A DNA stretch of 64,000 nt from Haliea sp. E1-2-M8 (lineage in GTDB: Bacteria > Pseudomonadota > Gammaproteobacteria > Pseudomonadales > Halieaceae), in assembly GCF_030649675.1 (NCBI RefSeq), contig NZ_JAUTDR010000002.1:243303-307302 (forward strand), given 5' to 3'. The notes beneath the pieces were generated by a model. It was given only the letters and a program-made list of their open reading frames with translations, was not told where the DNA came from and did not search any database. Position numbers and translations under genes: made by a program. Below are positions 49,286-60,936 of this stretch, piece by piece (position 1 is the first letter of the stretch; each line of letters starts with the position of its first letter).

Positions 49286-50290
49286 TTAAAGACTCAGCAC
49301 CCGGTCGTCGTTTCTGAGGCTGGCCGGCGGCCAGTTGTCCAGGCGCATACCCAGGGACAAGCCGCGGGAGGCCAGAACATCCTTGATTTCGGTCAGTGAC
49401 TTCTTGCCCAGGTTCGGAGTCTTCAACAGCTCCACTTCCGTACGCTGGACCAGGTCACCGATGTAGTAAATATTCTCTGCCTTGAGGCAGTTGGCGGAAC
49501 GGACCGTCAGTTCCAGGTCGTCCACGGGGCGCAGCAGGATCGGGTCGACTTCATCTTCCTCGACCACGGATTCGCTGTGACTCTCGCTTTCCAGGTCCAC
49601 GAACACCGCCAGCTGCTGCTGGAGAATGGTCGCGGCGCGGCGGATAGCTTCCTCGGGATCGATGGTGCCGTTGGTCTCGAGATCCAGAACCAGCTTGTCC
49701 AGGTCGGTGCGCTGCTCGACCCGGGCCGCTTCCACCACGTAGGACACGCGATTGATGGGCGAGAAGGTGGCATCGAGGTGCAGGCGGCCAATGGAGCGGG
49801 TCTCTTCCTCGGGATTCTCGCGGGAATCTGCCGGGGAGTAGCCGCGACCGCGGGCCACGGTCAGCTTCATGCTTACGTGCGAGCTGCCGGTCAGGGTGCA
49901 GATAACGTGATCGGGATTGCGGATCTCGATATCGTGATCAACCTGGATGTCGCCGGCGGTGACTACACCCGGGCCCTTGCGGCTCAGGGTAAGCTCGGCT
50001 TCTTCCTTGCCACTCATGACCAGCGCAACACCCTTCAGGTTCAGCAGGATTTCAATGACGTCTTCCTGCACACCTTCGATGGCGCTGTACTCGTGCTCGA
50101 CCCCGTCGATTTCCACTTCAGTGATCGCGCAGCCGGGCATGGAGGACAGCAGTATGCGACGCAGGGCATTGCCGAGTGTGTGGCCAAAGCCACGCTCCAG
50201 TGGCTCCAGGGTGACCTGGGCGCGGGTACTGGTCTTTTCTTCGACGTTGATCACGCGCGGAGTCAAAAATTCGTTTACTGCAATCTGCAT
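49286..50290 (-). CDS. rpoA: RNA polymerase alpha subunit
   Basis: This 334-residue subunit scaffolds RNA polymerase assembly. The N-terminal domain has [20 protein letters not shown]. The C-terminal domain binding UP elements and activators ([36 protein letters not shown]) follows a short acidic linker. Length is close to the usual 329-333. It lies between rpsD and rplQ as in most bacteria. Confidence 0.98.
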   Translation of the reverse strand: MQIAVNEFLTPRVINVEEKTSTRAQVTLEPLERGFGHTLGNALRRILLSSMPGCAITEVEIDGVEHEYSAIEGVQEDVIEILLNLKGVALVMSGKEEAELTLSRKGPGVVTAGDIQVDHDIEIRNPDHVICTLTGSSHVSMKLTVARGRGYSPADSRENPEEETRSIGRLHLDATFSPINRVSYVVEAARVEQRTDLDKLVLDLETNGTIDPEEAIRRAATILQQQLAVFVDLESESHSESVVEEDEVDPILLRPVDDLELTVRSANCLKAENIYYIGDLVQRTEVELLKTPNLGKKSLTEIKDVLASRGLSLGMRLDNWPPASLRNDDRVLSL

Positions 50291-50327
50291 TCTGGCACCT
50301 GTATGAGTAGGTTGGTCCTGCGTCGGA

Positions 50328-50948
50328 TTACTTGGAGTAGAGTTCCACGATCAGGTTTTCATTGATCTCGGAAGACAGGTCCTGACGCTCAGGGGCTGAC
50401 TTGAAAACTCCTTCCAGCTTTTCGCCATTGAACTCGATCCACTCGGGCTCGCCACGCTGGGCGGCCAGGGCCAGGGCGGACTGCACCCGCAGCTGCTTCT
50501 TGGCTTTCTCACGCAGGGAGACAATGTCGCCAGCCTGTACCTGATAGGAAGGCACGTTGACCAGGGCACCGTTGACCAGGATACCCTTGTGGGTGACCAG
50601 CTGCCGCGATTCGGCGCGGGTTGAACCGAACCCCATGCGGTAAACAACGTTGTCGAGGCGGCTTTCCAGCAGCTGCAACAGGTTCTCGCCAGTAGCGCCC
50701 TTGAGACGGGCCGCTTCCTTGTAGTAGTTGCGGAACTGCTTTTCCAGAACGCCGTAGATACGGCGCACTTTCTGCTTCTCGCGCAACTGCACACCGTAGT
50801 CAGACAGGCGACCGCGACGGGCACCATGCTGGCCGGGAACCGATTCGGGCTTGCACTTGCTTTCCAGGGCGCGCACTCCGCTCTTCAGGAACAGGTCTGT
50901 TCCCTCACGACGGGAGAGCTTGCACGTAGGTCCAATATATCGAGCCAT
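50328..50948 (-). CDS. rpsD: 30S ribosomal protein S4
   Basis: This 206-residue protein starts [19 protein letters not shown] and contains the S4 RNA-binding domain [19 protein letters not shown]. It lacks the N-terminal zinc cysteine set (C-minus form), as in E. coli. In E. coli S4 is the translational repressor of the alpha operon. The ATG at 50948 matches the family; upstream codons are overlap with rpsK. Confidence 0.97.
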   Translation of the reverse strand: MARYIGPTCKLSRREGTDLFLKSGVRALESKCKPESVPGQHGARRGRLSDYGVQLREKQKVRRIYGVLEKQFRNYYKEAARLKGATGENLLQLLESRLDNVVYRMGFGSTRAESRQLVTHKGILVNGALVNVPSYQVQAGDIVSLREKAKKQLRVQSALALAAQRGEPEWIEFNGEKLEGVFKSAPERQDLSSEINENLIVELYSK

Positions 50949-50968
50949 GTCAGTTATTCCTGTAAGCG

Positions 50969-51361
50969 TTAGACGCGACGTTTCTTGGGTGGACGGCAAC
51001 CGTTATGCGGGATCGGCGTCACGTCGGTGATATTGGTGATCTTGTAGCCGCAGGAGTTGAGCGCGCGCACTGCTGACTCACGACCCGGGCCGGGGCCCTT
51101 CACCTGCACATCGAGATTCTTCAGGCCGTATTCCTTGGCTGCTTCACCCGCGCGCTCCGCAGCCACCTGGGCCGCGAAGGGGGTGCTTTTACGCGAACCA
51201 CGGAAGCCGGAGCCACCGGATGTCGCCCAGCTCAGGGTGTTGCCCTGGCGGTCGGTGATGGTGATGATCGTGTTGTTGAAAGACGCATGCACGTGTGCAA
51301 TGCCGTCCACCACGGTCTTGGTAATCTTCTTGCGAGTGCTCTTGGCACCTGGCTTGGCCAT
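50969..51361 (-). CDS. rpsK: 30S ribosomal protein S11
   Basis: This 130-residue protein has the S11 core [39 protein letters not shown] and the C-terminal [11 protein letters not shown]. It binds the 30S platform next to S18 and S21. It sits between rpsM and rpsD in the alpha operon order. Confidence 0.97.
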   Translation of the reverse strand: MAKPGAKSTRKKITKTVVDGIAHVHASFNNTIITITDRQGNTLSWATSGGSGFRGSRKSTPFAAQVAAERAGEAAKEYGLKNLDVQVKGPGPGRESAVRALNSCGYKITNITDVTPIPHNGCRPPKKRRV

Positions 51362-51438
51362 ACTCTGTTTCCTGCTTTAATATCAACACTGCACTCGGGT
51401 GCAGCTACACTAAAAGGACTCGCTGGGGGCGGTTGGCC

Positions 51439-51795
51439 CTACCTGCGAATCGGCTTGCGCGGACCCTTGCGGGTACGGGCGTTGGTCTTGGTGCGCTGGC
51501 CGCGCAGCGGCAGGCTGCGGCGATGACGCAGGCCGCGGTTGCAACCCAGGTCCATCAGACGCTTGATGTTCATCGACACTTCCCGGCGCAGGTCACCCTC
51601 TACCGTCAGCTCGCCCACCCTGGTCCGCAGTGAGTCCATCTGCTCCTCATTGAGCTCACCGATCTTGCTGTTTTCAGCAACACCGGAGTCTGCGCAGAGG
51701 CGCTTGGCCTGGGTGCGACCGACACCATAGATATAGGTCAAAGCGATAACAGCGTGCTTGTTATCGGGTACGTTGACGCCGGCAATACGAGCCAT
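51439..51795 (-). CDS. rpsM: 30S ribosomal protein S13
   Basis: This 118-residue protein begins [20 protein letters not shown] and ends in the basic [18 protein letters not shown] tail that contacts tRNA and subunit bridges. Length equals E. coli S13. In E. coli the alpha operon mRNA leader before rpsM is the S4 target; the 151-nt gap upstream to rpmJ could hold an equivalent, but I could not identify the pseudoknot. Confidence 0.97.
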   Translation of the reverse strand: MARIAGVNVPDNKHAVIALTYIYGVGRTQAKRLCADSGVAENSKIGELNEEQMDSLRTRVGELTVEGDLRREVSMNIKRLMDLGCNRGLRHRRSLPLRGQRTKTNARTRKGPRKPIRR

Positions 51796-51946
51796 CCAAC
51801 TCTCTCCAAATACTCAAATCGTCGCTTCGCGCTGGGCAAACAAGCCGCACCCTGATACCTGCTCGGCTCGGGGGGTGGGGCGCGAAAGGCGCAGCATTCT
51901 AGCGGTATGTTTACTAAAAATCAATAGTCTGCAACCGGAACCGGGA

Positions 51947-52063
51947 TCAGCCCTGGCGCTGTTTGTGGCGAGGATCTGTATTGCAGATCACACGCACGAC
52001 ACCGGCGCGGCGGACGATCTTGCAATTCCTGCAGACCTTCTTTACTGATGCACGTACTTTCAT
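51947..52063 (-). CDS. rpmJ: 50S ribosomal protein L36
   Basis: This 38-residue protein begins [19 protein letters not shown] and keeps the zinc-binding C-x2-C ... C ... H pattern ([12 protein letters not shown]), so it is the zinc-containing form. It lies 30 nt after secY, as in E. coli. Confidence 0.97.
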   Translation of the reverse strand: MKVRASVKKVCRNCKIVRRAGVVRVICNTDPRHKQRQG

Positions 52064-52093
52064 CTCTCTTTTCTCCAAGGACCGGCCAGCCTG

Positions 52094-53416
52094 TCAGCGG
52101 CCGGAAGCACCATAAGTATTCAGTTTCGCCTTCTTCATCACCGAGTCGTACTGGTGCGACATCAGGTGACTCTGTACCTGGGCCATGAAGTCCATGACTA
52201 CGACCACAACGATCAGCAGCGAGGTACCTCCCAGGTAAAACGGTACGTTCCACATCACCACCAGGAACTGGGGCATGAGGCAGACCAGCGCGATATAAGC
52301 TGACCCGAAAACAGTTAACCTCGTCAGTACGCCGTCGATATAGTTGGCGGTCTGCTGTCCGGGACGGATGCCGGGGACAAAGGCGCCAGAGCGTTTGAGG
52401 TTGTCGGCCACTTCCTGCGGGTTGAACATCAACGCCGTGTAGAAGAAGCAGAAAAACACGATAAACCCGGTGAACAACAGGATGTTCAGGGGCTGTCCCG
52501 GCCCGATGGCCAGGGCCAGATCCTGCAGCCAGTCGGCGGAACCGCTGGAACCGAACCACTGGGCGATGGAGGCCGGGAACAGCAGGATGCTGCTGGCGAA
52601 GATCGCGGGGATTACCCCGGCCATATTGACCTTCAGCGGCAGGTGCGAGCTCTGCGCCTGCATCATCTTGCGTCCCTGCTGACGCTTGGCGTAATTCACC
52701 GTAATCCGCCGCTGGCCGCGTTCAATGAACACGATCAGGTAGATCACGGCAATCGCCAGGGTCAGGACGAACAGCAGGATGAGGATATTCAGCTCACCCT
52801 GTCGCGCCTGCTCCAGTGACTGACCAATAGCAGACGGCAGTCCCGCGACAATACCGGCAAAGATCAGCAGCGAGATACCGTTGCCAACGCCCTTCTCGGT
52901 AATCTGCTCCCCCAGCCACATCATGAACACAGCACCCGTGACCAGCGAGGTGATGGCAATGACATAAAACACTATTGACGTGTCATATGACATGCCCTGG
53001 TTGGCCATGCCCACGGTCATGCCGGTTGCCTGCACAATCGCCAGCACCACCGTAAGGTACCGCGTGTACTGACTGATCTTGCGCCTGCCGGACTCACCCT
53101 CTTTCTTCAAGGCTTCCAACTGCGGAGTCACCGCCGACATCAACTGCATGATGATGGACGCGGAGATGTAGGGCATGATCCCCAGCGCGAGGATGCTCAT
53201 CCGCTCCAGCGCGCCACCGGAAAACATGTTCGCCAGGCCAAGGATGGTGCCCTGGTTCTGGTTGAACAGGGCGGCCAGCTGGGCAGGATCAATACCCGGG
53301 ACCGGAATATGGGTACCGATCCGATAGACGATAATAGCCAGCAAGACGAACCGAAGGCGAGCAAAGAGCTCGCCCAGTCCGGGCTTGTTGCTACCTGGCA
53401 GCTGACCTTGTGCCAT
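52094..53416 (-). CDS. secY: Preprotein translocase subunit SecY
   Basis: This 440-residue protein is the ten-helix channel of the Sec translocon. It shows [17 protein letters not shown] near the N-terminus, [13 protein letters not shown], the cytoplasmic loop [11 protein letters not shown] and [22 protein letters not shown]. It starts immediately after the rplO stop (0 nt), so the two are coupled. Confidence 0.97.
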   Translation of the reverse strand: MAQGQLPGSNKPGLGELFARLRFVLLAIIVYRIGTHIPVPGIDPAQLAALFNQNQGTILGLANMFSGGALERMSILALGIMPYISASIIMQLMSAVTPQLEALKKEGESGRRKISQYTRYLTVVLAIVQATGMTVGMANQGMSYDTSIVFYVIAITSLVTGAVFMMWLGEQITEKGVGNGISLLIFAGIVAGLPSAIGQSLEQARQGELNILILLFVLTLAIAVIYLIVFIERGQRRITVNYAKRQQGRKMMQAQSSHLPLKVNMAGVIPAIFASSILLFPASIAQWFGSSGSADWLQDLALAIGPGQPLNILLFTGFIVFFCFFYTALMFNPQEVADNLKRSGAFVPGIRPGQQTANYIDGVLTRLTVFGSAYIALVCLMPQFLVVMWNVPFYLGGTSLLIVVVVVMDFMAQVQSHLMSHQYDSVMKKAKLNTYGASGR

Positions 53417-53863
53417 TTATTCCTCTACTTTCCCGCCGGCCTGCTCGATTGCCTCGCGGACACCTTTGGTAACTACGAGACCCTTGACAGTCAACGGCCT
53501 GGTGATCTCCCCGGACAGGAAAACGCGCACGCGCAGTACATCCTGGCGGATCACATCCGCATCCTTCAGCGCATCCAGATCGACCACATCGGACTGCACC
53601 GCGTTCAACTCACCCAGGCGAATCTGCGCGGTAGTCCGCGAGACACGTGAGGTGAAGCCGTACTTCGGCAGGCGCTTCTGCAGCGGCATCTGACCGCCCT
53701 CGAAACCTGGACGAACCTTGCCACCGGAACGGGACTTCTGCCCCTTGTGTCCGCGGCCGGCTGTTTTGCCGAGGCCACTGCCAATGCCGCGTCCGACGCG
53801 CTTGACGTCCTTGCGGGAACCCGGGCTCGGGCTCAGGGTGTTCAGTCGCAACACATCTGACAT
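53417..53863 (-). CDS. rplO: 50S ribosomal protein L15
   Basis: This 148-residue protein has the L15 N-terminus [37 protein letters not shown] and [18 protein letters not shown]. It is 3 nt behind rpmD and directly abuts secY. Confidence 0.97.
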   Translation of the reverse strand: MSDVLRLNTLSPSPGSRKDVKRVGRGIGSGLGKTAGRGHKGQKSRSGGKVRPGFEGGQMPLQKRLPKYGFTSRVSRTTAQIRLGELNAVQSDVVDLDALKDADVIRQDVLRVRVFLSGEITRPLTVKGLVVTKGVREAIEQAGGKVEE

Positions 53864-53866
53864 GAT

Positions 53867-54049
53867 TTACTCCTCGATCCGAACCATGTAGTTCACTTTG
53901 TTGATCATGCCGCGAACGGAAGGCGTATCCTCCACCTCGACGGTATGACCGATGCGGCGCAGACCCAGGCCTGCGATACAGGCGCGATGGTTCTTCAGGC
54001 GACCGTGGACGCTCTTGACCTGCGTAACCTTGATTGTTGCTTTAGCCAT
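53867..54049 (-). CDS. rpmD: 50S ribosomal protein L30
   Basis: This 60-residue protein starts [20 protein letters not shown] and contains [20 protein letters not shown]. The ATG at 54049 matches the family; five more open codons upstream are ignored. Located between rpsE and rplO. Confidence 0.96.
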   Translation of the reverse strand: MAKATIKVTQVKSVHGRLKNHRACIAGLGLRRIGHTVEVEDTPSVRGMINKVNYMVRIEE

Positions 54050-54067
54050 GACTAGCAAACCCAATAA

Positions 54068-54580
54068 TTAGTTCAGAATTTCTTCAACGGTCTTGCCACG
54101 CTTGGCGGCGATATCATCCGGAGCAACCATGTCGCGCAAGCCATTAAAGGTAGCGCGGACCACGTTAACCGGGTTGGTAGAGCCATAGCACTTGGCCAGT
54201 ACGTTGTGCACGCCGGCGATTTCCAGCACGGCACGCATCGCACCACCGGCAATAACGCCGGTACCTTCGGAAGCGGGCTGCATGTACACTTTGGAGGCGC
54301 CATGGCTGGCCCTGACCGCGTACTGAATAGTGCCTTGGTTCAGCTCGACCTGGATCATGTTGCGGCGGGCCGCCTCCATGGCCTTCTGGATCGCCACAGG
54401 CACTTCGCGCGCCTTGCCACGGCCAAAGCCTACCTTGCCATTGCCGTCGCCGACCACGGTGAGGGCGGTGAAGCTGAAGATCCGGCCACCCTTGACCACC
54501 TTGGCAACCCGGTTGACCTGCACCAGCTTCTCCTGGAGGTCACCGTCCTGCTGCTGCTTCTTCTGATCGTTAAACGCCAT
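54068..54580 (-). CDS. rpsE: 30S ribosomal protein S5
   Basis: This 170-residue protein has [20 protein letters not shown] and [17 protein letters not shown], the S5 double-stranded-RNA-binding domain and decoding-fidelity region, and ends with [10 protein letters not shown]. Located between rplR and rpmD. Confidence 0.97.
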   Translation of the reverse strand: MAFNDQKKQQQDGDLQEKLVQVNRVAKVVKGGRIFSFTALTVVGDGNGKVGFGRGKAREVPVAIQKAMEAARRNMIQVELNQGTIQYAVRASHGASKVYMQPASEGTGVIAGGAMRAVLEIAGVHNVLAKCYGSTNPVNVVRATFNGLRDMVAPDDIAAKRGKTVEEILN

Positions 54581-54589
54581 AGCCCTACC

Positions 54590-54940
54590 CTAGAATTCCA
54601 GTCCACTTTCACGGGCGGCGTCGGCAAGCGCCTTGACACGTCCGTGGTACTTGTAGCCCGCGCGATCAAACGCGACCTTGTCGACACCCGCAGCTTTCGC
54701 CCGCTCGGCCACCAGCTTGCCCACCGCGGCGGCGGCGTCCTGGTTGCCGGTGCTGCCACTGCGCAGGCTACCGTCCAGCGTTGAGGCGCTGGCCAGGACA
54801 CGATCACCGGCAGGGGCGAACACCTGCGCGTAGATGTGGCGCGGGGTGCGGTGCACGGTCAGGCGGTTGACGCCCTGCTCACGCATCCGGTTGCGAGCGC
54901 GACGTGCGCGACGCAGCCTTGATTCATTCTTTGCACTCAT
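54590..54940 (-). CDS. rplR: 50S ribosomal protein L18
   Basis: This 116-residue protein has [40 protein letters not shown] and [20 protein letters not shown]. It binds 5S rRNA with L5 and L25. Located between rplF and rpsE. Confidence 0.97.
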   Translation of the reverse strand: MSAKNESRLRRARRARNRMREQGVNRLTVHRTPRHIYAQVFAPAGDRVLASASTLDGSLRSGSTGNQDAAAAVGKLVAERAKAAGVDKVAFDRAGYKYHGRVKALADAARESGLEF

Positions 54941-54950
54941 CTCAACCTAC

Positions 54951-55478
54951 CTACTTCTTCTTGGCTTCTTTACGGCGAACAACTTCATTCGCGTAACGAA
55001 TACCCTTGCCCTTGTAAGGCTCCGGCGGACGGAAGCTGCGAATTTCGGCAGCGGCCTGGCCAACAGCCTGCTTGTCTATACCCTTGACGACAATCTCGGT
55101 CTGGGTCGGGGTCTCGGCGCTGACACCTTCCGGCAAGGTGTAATCCACCGGGTGGGACAGGCCCACGGTCAGGTTCACCGACTTGCCGTCCGCCTTGGCA
55201 CGATAGCCAACGCCGTTGAGAATCAGTTTTTTCTCCCAACCGTCACTGACACCGATGACCATATTGTTCAGCAGTGCACGCGTAGTGCCAGCCAGTGCGC
55301 TCGACTTGTCACTCTCATAGACAATGGTTACCGAGCCGTCTTCCTGGGTGATAGCAATGCCTTCACCCAGTCCAAACGCCAATGTACCCCGACCACCCTT
55401 GACAGTGAGATCCCGACCGGTCTGGTTGACTTCCACCCCTTTGGGCAGTTGTACCGGAAATTTTGCGACTCTAGACAT
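54951..55478 (-). CDS. rplF: 50S ribosomal protein L6
   Basis: This 175-residue protein has [17 protein letters not shown] at the start, [20 protein letters not shown] and the C-terminal L6 signature [20 protein letters not shown]. Length matches E. coli L6. Confidence 0.97.
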   Translation of the reverse strand: MSRVAKFPVQLPKGVEVNQTGRDLTVKGGRGTLAFGLGEGIAITQEDGSVTIVYESDKSSALAGTTRALLNNMVIGVSDGWEKKLILNGVGYRAKADGKSVNLTVGLSHPVDYTLPEGVSAETPTQTEIVVKGIDKQAVGQAAAEIRSFRPPEPYKGKGIRYANEVVRRKEAKKK

Positions 55479-55502
55479 GTTGAATGCCCTTCCTCAGTAA
55501 TT

Positions 55503-55898
55503 CTAGAAAACGGTGCAGAGCACTTCGCCGCCGACGCCGGCAGCCCGGGCAGCACGATCAGTCATAACACCCCGGGAGGTGGACACGATAGCCACACCCA
55601 GACCGCCACGAACCGTCGGCAACTCGCCTTTGGCTGCGTAATTGCGCAGGCCCGGACGGCTGACACGGTCGATCTCTGCAATAACCGGCTTGCCCTGGAA
55701 ATACTTGAGCTCGATGCTCAGGCGCGGCTTACCGGCTTCGGTCGCAGCTGCGAACTCGGCGATGTAACCTTCTTGCTTCAGCACTTCCGCAACGGCGGCC
55801 TTGAGCTTGGAACCAGGCATTTCCACACGGGGCTTGCCGGCCATCTGGGCGTTGCGAATGCGGGTCAGCATATCTGACAGCGGATCTTGCATGCTCAT
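55503..55898 (-). CDS. rpsH: 30S ribosomal protein S8
   Basis: This 131-residue protein begins [19 protein letters not shown] and ends with [20 protein letters not shown]. In E. coli S8 represses the spc operon by binding near rplE. An ATG two codons later is possible, but MSMQDP is the usual start. Confidence 0.97.
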   Translation of the reverse strand: MSMQDPLSDMLTRIRNAQMAGKPRVEMPGSKLKAAVAEVLKQEGYIAEFAAATEAGKPRLSIELKYFQGKPVIAEIDRVSRPGLRNYAAKGELPTVRGGLGVAIVSTSRGVMTDRAARAAGVGGEVLCTVF

Positions 55899-55913
55899 GT
55901 TCGAATCTCTCCG

Positions 55914-56219
55914 TTACCAGCTGGCTTTAACCAGACCAGGTACATCACCGCGCATCGCTGCTTCACGCAGCTTGTTGCGGCACAGGCCAAATTTACGATA
56001 GACACCGTGAGGACGGCCGGTCAGCTGGCAGCGACGCTGCTTGCGCACCGGACTGGCATCGCGGGGCAACTTTTGCAGCGCAATCTGTGCTTCCCACTTG
56101 GTGTCGTCGGAGGCGTCCTGATCGCTCAGGACCGCCTTCAAAGCAGCACGCTTGGCGGCATACTTCACTACCATCTGCGCGCGCTTCTTCTCACGTGCGA
56201 TCATCGATTTCTTAGCCAT
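55914..56219 (-). CDS. rpsN: 30S ribosomal protein S14
   Basis: This 101-residue protein is the long, zinc-free form of S14 ([37 protein letters not shown], in which only one Cys remains of the zinc set). It ends [13 protein letters not shown], the standard gammaproteobacterial tail. Confidence 0.97.
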   Translation of the reverse strand: MAKKSMIAREKKRAQMVVKYAAKRAALKAVLSDQDASDDTKWEAQIALQKLPRDASPVRKQRRCQLTGRPHGVYRKFGLCRNKLREAAMRGDVPGLVKASW

Positions 56220-56231
56220 GAATTAAGCCTC

Positions 56232-56771
56232 TCAAACTTTCAGTGGGAAGTTGAAAGCGCGCAACAGGGCGCGACCTTCATCATCCGTACGAGCCGTGGT
56301 AGTGATGGTAATGTCCATCCCGCGCAGGGTGTCTACCTGGTCGTACTCGATTTCCGGGAAAATGATCTGCTCGCTCACGCCCATGGCGAAGTTGCCGCGA
56401 CCATCAAAGGACTTCGGGCTGATGCCGCGAAAGTCACGAATACGCGGAATGGCGATGCTGATCAGGCGTTCAAGGAACTCATACATACGCTCCGAGCGCA
56501 GGGTTACCTTGCAGCCGATCGGCCAGCCGTCGCGAATCTTGAAACCGGCGATGGACTTGCGCGCCAGGGTGATGATCGGCTTCTGACCGGAGATCTTTTC
56601 CATGTCCGCTACCGCATTTTCCAGCACTTTCTTGTCGCCCACGGCCTCACCAACACCCATGTTCAGGGTGATCTTGGTGATGCGCGGAATCTCCATCACG
56701 TTCTTCAGACCCAGCTCTTCCTGCAGCCGGGGAGCCATCTCGCTCTTGTACTTTTCTTTCAACGTTGCCAT
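56232..56771 (-). CDS. rplE: 50S ribosomal protein L5
   Basis: This 179-residue protein has [40 protein letters not shown] and the C-terminal [20 protein letters not shown]. It binds 5S rRNA and the P-site tRNA. In E. coli the S8-binding operator of spc lies at the start of rplE. Confidence 0.97.
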   Translation of the reverse strand: MATLKEKYKSEMAPRLQEELGLKNVMEIPRITKITLNMGVGEAVGDKKVLENAVADMEKISGQKPIITLARKSIAGFKIRDGWPIGCKVTLRSERMYEFLERLISIAIPRIRDFRGISPKSFDGRGNFAMGVSEQIIFPEIEYDQVDTLRGMDITITTTARTDDEGRALLRAFNFPLKV

Positions 56772-56794
56772 GTCTTTTACCCTTGACCCCCGAC

Positions 56795-57109
56795 TCAGGC
56801 GTCAATCGCCTCGCCACTGGATTTGAAGATACGCACCTTGGTATCCCCATCAACTTTATAACCAACCTTGTCGGCCTTGCTGGTGGCGGGATTGTAGATC
56901 GCCACATTGGAGACCTGAATCGGGGCCTCACGCTCAACAATACCGCCAGCCACACCCATCTGCGGGTTGGGCTTGGTGTGCTTCTTCATCATGTTGATGC
57001 CGGAGACAACCACACGATTGTCAGTCATCACCTTGCGAACCTTCCCGCGCTTACCCTTGTCCTTGCCGGCCAGGATAATCACTTCATCATCGCGCTTGAT
57101 CTTGGACAT
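56795..57109 (-). CDS. rplX: 50S ribosomal protein L24
   Basis: This 104-residue protein has the KOW motif [20 protein letters not shown] near the N-terminus and the typical [20 protein letters not shown]. It is an early 50S assembly protein. Located between rplN and rplE. Confidence 0.97.
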   Translation of the reverse strand: MSKIKRDDEVIILAGKDKGKRGKVRKVMTDNRVVVSGINMMKKHTKPNPQMGVAGGIVEREAPIQVSNVAIYNPATSKADKVGYKVDGDTKVRIFKSSGEAIDA

Positions 57110-57136
57110 TTCCTTTCCTCTCCTCCTGGGGCCGAA

Positions 57137-57505
57137 TCAGATAACTTCCGGAGCCAGGGAAATAATCTTCATGAACTTCTCACCGCGCAGCTCACGGGTT
57201 ACGGGGCCGAAAATACGGGTACCGATAGGCGCCTGCTGGGCGTTCAGCAGTACCGCCGCGTTGTCGTCAAACTTGATCAGTGAGCCGTCGGGGCGACGCA
57301 CACCCTTGCGGGTCCGAACCACAACCGCGGTCATGACCTGGCCCTTCTTGACCTTGCCCCGGGGAATCGCTTCCTTGACGGTCACCTTGATCAGGTCGCC
57401 CACACGCGCATAGCGACGCTTGGAGCCACCCAGCACCTTGATACACATCACCCGGCGGGCGCCGCTGTTGTCGGCGACATCCAAATACGACTCTGTCTGA
57501 ATCAT
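57137..57505 (-). CDS. rplN: 50S ribosomal protein L14
   Basis: This 122-residue protein begins [20 protein letters not shown] and contains [20 protein letters not shown]. In most gammaproteobacteria it is the first gene of the spc operon; here only 40 nt separates it from rpsQ and I see no terminator between them. Confidence 0.97.
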   Translation of the reverse strand: MIQTESYLDVADNSGARRVMCIKVLGGSKRRYARVGDLIKVTVKEAIPRGKVKKGQVMTAVVVRTRKGVRRPDGSLIKFDDNAAVLLNAQQAPIGTRIFGPVTRELRGEKFMKIISLAPEVI

Positions 57506-57545
57506 CTCTTACTCCAAACTGCGGCGTGGCCGCAAAATACAGCGC

Positions 57546-57812
57546 TTATACCTGTGGGGCACTTTCCACGACTTCGAGCAGCTTCCAGGTCTTGCTCTTG
57601 GAAATGGGCCGCGACTCGGTAACCTTGACGGTGTCGCCAATACCACACACATTGTCTTCATCGTGCGCGTGGATCTTGGAAGAGCGGGTGATGTACTTCC
57701 CGTACACCGGGTGCTTGACCCGACGCTCAATCAACACCGTAATGGTCTTGTCCATTTTGTTGCTGACAACCTTCCCGGTCGCCGTCCGTATACGCTTTTC
57801 TGCACCAGACAT
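57546..57812 (-). CDS. rpsQ: 30S ribosomal protein S17
   Basis: This 88-residue protein has [40 protein letters not shown] and [20 protein letters not shown], all typical of S17. It lies 2 nt behind rpmC. Confidence 0.97.
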   Translation of the reverse strand: MSGAEKRIRTATGKVVSNKMDKTITVLIERRVKHPVYGKYITRSSKIHAHDEDNVCGIGDTVKVTESRPISKSKTWKLLEVVESAPQV

Positions 57813-57814
57813 GT

Positions 57815-58006
57815 TCAGTTACCCGCCTTTTCATTCAGTACAGTCTTGACGCGTGCGATGTCGCGCTGATTCTGCTGCAGCAGGTGTGACTGCCCCAGCT
57901 GACCAGTTGACTTCTGCATGCGCAGCTTGAACTGCTCTTCACGCAGGGTAAGCAGCTGCTTGTTCAGGTCCTCAGCGGACTTATCACGCATTTCGCTAGC
58001 TTTCAT
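57815..58006 (-). CDS. rpmC: 50S ribosomal protein L29
   Basis: This 63-residue helical protein ([40 protein letters not shown]) binds near the peptide exit tunnel and trigger factor site. The ATG at 58006 overlaps the rplP stop by 1 nt (TGATG); a GTG one codon earlier is less likely. Confidence 0.95.
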   Translation of the reverse strand: MKASEMRDKSAEDLNKQLLTLREEQFKLRMQKSTGQLGQSHLLQQNQRDIARVKTVLNEKAGN

Positions 58007-58419
58007 CACATCACCGACCGTTTAACAAATGTTGTAGCTACCGGAATCTTGGCAGCGGCCAGCGCAAATGCTTCACGCGCAAGCTCCTCGGAGACGCCCT
58101 GCACTTCGTACAGCACCTTTCCGGGCTGGACCTGTGCCACCCAGTACTCAACGTTACCCTTACCTTTACCCTGACGAACTTCCAGCGGCTTGCCGGTAAT
58201 CGGCTTGTCCGGGAAGACGCGGATCCAGATCTTGCCACCACGCTTGATGTGGCGCGTCATTGCACGACGAGCCGCCTCGATCTGCCGCGCAGTGATACGG
58301 CCGCGGCCAGTCGCCTTCAAACCGTATTCGCCGAAGCTAACCTTGCTGCCACGCTCGGCCAGGCCGCGGTTGCGGCCCTTCATCATCTTGCGAAATTTAG
58401 TACGCTTTGGTTGAAGCAT
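58006..58419 (-). CDS. rplP: 50S ribosomal protein L16
   Basis: This 137-residue protein begins [19 protein letters not shown] and contains [20 protein letters not shown] and [20 protein letters not shown]. It positions A-site tRNA in the 50S subunit. Located between rpsC and rpmC. Confidence 0.97.
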   Translation of the reverse strand: MLQPKRTKFRKMMKGRNRGLAERGSKVSFGEYGLKATGRGRITARQIEAARRAMTRHIKRGGKIWIRVFPDKPITGKPLEVRQGKGKGNVEYWVAQVQPGKVLYEVQGVSEELAREAFALAAAKIPVATTFVKRSVM

Positions 58420-58430
58420 CTGCGTAACCC

Positions 58431-59102
58431 TTAATTAGTTGCTGTCTTCTTGGCGCCGTCGGAATGGCCTTCAGTGCCAATCACTTCACCCTTGAAGATC
58501 CATACCTTGACCCCGATGATGCCGTAGGTCGTGGTCGCCTCGTAGGTGGCGTAGTCAATATCCGCGCGCAGGGTGTGCAGCGGCACACGGCCTTCGCGGT
58601 ACCATTCGGTGCGGGCAATCTCGGCACCACCCAGGCGACCACCAACCTGGATCTTGATGCCCTCTGCTCCCTGGCGCATGGCGTTCTGTACCACCCGCTT
58701 CATCGCCCGCCGGAACATCACCCGACGCTCGAGCTGCTGCGCCACGTTCTGCGCAACCAGCTTGGCATCCAGATCCGGCTTGCGGATCTCTTCAATGTTG
58801 ATGTGCACAGGCACACCCATCATTTCGGCCAGCTTCTTGCGCAGCCCGTCCACGTCCTCACCCTTTTTGCCAATGACAATACCGGGGCGGGCAGTGTGAA
58901 TGGTGATCCGAGCAGTCTGCGCCGGGCGCTCGATCACGACACGACTGACGCTAGCGTGCTCCAGCGTCTTCTCGATGTACTTGCGCACAGCGAGGTCGGT
59001 GATCAGCGTCTTCGCATAGTTTTTGCTATCCGCATACCAGATCGAATTGTGATCCTTGACGATCCCCAACCGTATGCCGACCGGATGTACTTTCTGACCC
59101 AT
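58431..59102 (-). CDS. rpsC: 30S ribosomal protein S3
   Basis: This 223-residue protein begins [20 protein letters not shown], has a KH domain ([20 protein letters not shown]) and the C-terminal [20 protein letters not shown]. Length is a little shorter than the 233 of E. coli. Located between rplV and rplP. Confidence 0.97.
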   Translation of the reverse strand: MGQKVHPVGIRLGIVKDHNSIWYADSKNYAKTLITDLAVRKYIEKTLEHASVSRVVIERPAQTARITIHTARPGIVIGKKGEDVDGLRKKLAEMMGVPVHINIEEIRKPDLDAKLVAQNVAQQLERRVMFRRAMKRVVQNAMRQGAEGIKIQVGGRLGGAEIARTEWYREGRVPLHTLRADIDYATYEATTTYGIIGVKVWIFKGEVIGTEGHSDGAKKTATN

Positions 59103-59119
59103 GTGGTCTTCTCCTGAAC

Positions 59120-59458
59120 TTAGCTTTGGCCGTCTGCCACTTTCACTGTGATATGACAGGTGCGCTTCAATATCCGATCGGCGCGACCCTTGGCTCGTGG
59201 CCGCAGACGCTTCATGGTCATACCTTCATCCACAAAGATGCTGGACACTTTCAACTCGTCTACGTCCGCACCTTCATTGTTTTCCGCATTGGCAATCGCA
59301 GAGTCAAGAATCTTCTTGACAATGTGGGCCGCTTTCTTGGTGCTGAATTCCAGCAGGCTCAGCGCCTCTTCCACAGGCCTGCCGCGTACCTGGTCCGCGA
59401 CCAGACGGGCTTTCTGGGCCGAGATCCGCGCGCCTTTCAGTCTTGCTGCAACTTCCAT
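59120..59458 (-). CDS. rplV: 50S ribosomal protein L22
   Basis: This 112-residue protein has [20 protein letters not shown] at the start and [20 protein letters not shown] in the exit-tunnel loop region. The ATG at 59458 fits the family; the open frame upstream overlaps rpsS. Confidence 0.97.
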   Translation of the reverse strand: MEVAARLKGARISAQKARLVADQVRGRPVEEALSLLEFSTKKAAHIVKKILDSAIANAENNEGADVDELKVSSIFVDEGMTMKRLRPRAKGRADRILKRTCHITVKVADGQS

Positions 59459-59486
59459 TTTCCTAAACCTCGCTATAGACCAGCGC

Positions 59487-59762
59487 TCAGCGCTTCGCCT
59501 TCTTGTCCACAATATGGCCCTTGAATGTACGGGTCACCGCAAATTCACCGAGCTTGTGACCAACCATGTCCTCGTTGATCAACACCGGCACGTGCTGCCG
59601 GCCATTGTGAACGGCGATCGTCAGACCAACCATATCAGGCGATATCATGGAACGGCGCGACCAGGTCTTGATCGGACGACGGTCGTTGCTCTCAATCGCA
59701 GCTTCAACTTTCTTCATCAAGTGAAGGTCGATAAATGGACCTTTCTTCAGTGAACGCGGCAC
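59487..59762 (-). CDS. rpsS: 30S ribosomal protein S19
   Basis: This 91-residue protein has [19 protein letters not shown] and [20 protein letters not shown]. The start codon is GTG at 59762 with GAGGA 8 nt upstream. Located between rplB and rplV. Confidence 0.97.
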   Translation of the reverse strand: MPRSLKKGPFIDLHLMKKVEAAIESNDRRPIKTWSRRSMISPDMVGLTIAVHNGRQHVPVLINEDMVGHKLGEFAVTRTFKGHIVDKKAKR

Positions 59763-59798
59763 AGTGTCTTCCTCTAATCTCTAGTCTGTCGACCGAAC

Positions 59799-60626
59799 TT
59801 ATTTCTTGCCACGACGGCGCACAATGAGGCCGTCAGTGCGCTTGTTCGAGCGCGTCTTGTAACCTTTGGTCGGGGTACCCCAGGGGCTGACCGGATGACG
59901 GCCACCGGAAGTACGACCCTCACCACCACCATGTGGGTGATCCACCGGGTTCATTGCCACGCCGCGCACGGTCGGGCGCACACCGCGCCAGCGCGTCGCA
60001 CCGGCTTTACCCAGCTTGCGCAGGCTGTGCTCGGAGTTGGACACTTCGCCCAGGGTTGCGCGGCAGTCGGACAGCACCTTGCGCATCTCGCCGGAGCGCA
60101 GACGCAGGGTCGAGTACTGACCTTCGCGAGCAACCAGCTGGATCGAGGCGCCCGCCGAACGCGCCATTTGCGCCCCCTTGCCAGGCTTCATCTCCACCGC
60201 GTGAATCACGGAACCCACCGGGATGTTGCGCAGCGGCAGACAGTTACCGTTCTTGATCGGTGCCGCGGCGCCGGACTGCAGAGTGTCGCCAGCCTTCACG
60301 CCCTTGGGCGCGATGATGTAGCGGCGTTCACCGTCGGCGAACAGCAGCAGTGCAATATGTGCAGTGCGGTTCGGGTCATATTCAATACGCTCGACCTTGG
60401 CCGGAATACTGTCCTTGGAGCGCTTGAAGTCAATGACGCGGTAATGCTGCTTGTGGCCGCCACCAATATGCCGCGTAGTGATCCGGCCGTTGTTGTTACG
60501 GCCGCCATTGCGGGTCTGCTTTTCCAGCAGAGGGGCATAGGGGGCGCCCTTGTGCAGGTCATCAGTCGTCACCCGGACGACGTGACGACGTCCGGGTGAA
60601 GTGGGCTTACTTGTTAATACTGCCAT
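59799..60626 (-). CDS. rplB: 50S ribosomal protein L2
   Basis: This 275-residue protein contains the conserved [20 protein letters not shown] near the peptidyl-transferase-supporting loop and ends [14 protein letters not shown]. It is needed for subunit association. Located between rplW and rpsS. Confidence 0.98.
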   Translation of the reverse strand: MAVLTSKPTSPGRRHVVRVTTDDLHKGAPYAPLLEKQTRNGGRNNNGRITTRHIGGGHKQHYRVIDFKRSKDSIPAKVERIEYDPNRTAHIALLLFADGERRYIIAPKGVKAGDTLQSGAAAPIKNGNCLPLRNIPVGSVIHAVEMKPGKGAQMARSAGASIQLVAREGQYSTLRLRSGEMRKVLSDCRATLGEVSNSEHSLRKLGKAGATRWRGVRPTVRGVAMNPVDHPHGGGEGRTSGGRHPVSPWGTPTKGYKTRSNKRTDGLIVRRRGKK

Positions 60627-60639
60627 TCGAACCTACTCC

Positions 60640-60936
60640 TTATTCAGCCACGGCAAAGTCGATGTCCTGACCCTGCTCCAGGCGAACATATGCCTTCTTC
60701 CAGGTCGGCTTGGCGCTCTGACCGTACTTGTTCCGCTTGACCTTGCCCTTGACCTTGAGGGTCTGGACCGCATCAACCTTGACCTTGAACAGCTGCTCAA
60801 CCGACTTCTTGATTTCGGCCTTGGTAGCATTTACCGCTACCTTGAACACGTACTGGTTGTTGCTGTCTGCCAGCACCGCGGCCTTTTCAGACACGTGCGG
60901 GGCGACCAGCACCTGGAAAATTCGCTCCTGGTTCAT
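60640..60936 (-). CDS. rplW: 50S ribosomal protein L23
   Basis: This 98-residue protein has the N-terminus [20 protein letters not shown] and [20 protein letters not shown]. It forms the docking site for trigger factor and SRP at the exit tunnel. The start overlaps the rplD stop by 4 nt. Confidence 0.97.
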   Translation of the reverse strand: MNQERIFQVLVAPHVSEKAAVLADSNNQYVFKVAVNATKAEIKKSVEQLFKVKVDAVQTLKVKGKVKRNKYGQSAKPTWKKAYVRLEQGQDIDFAVAE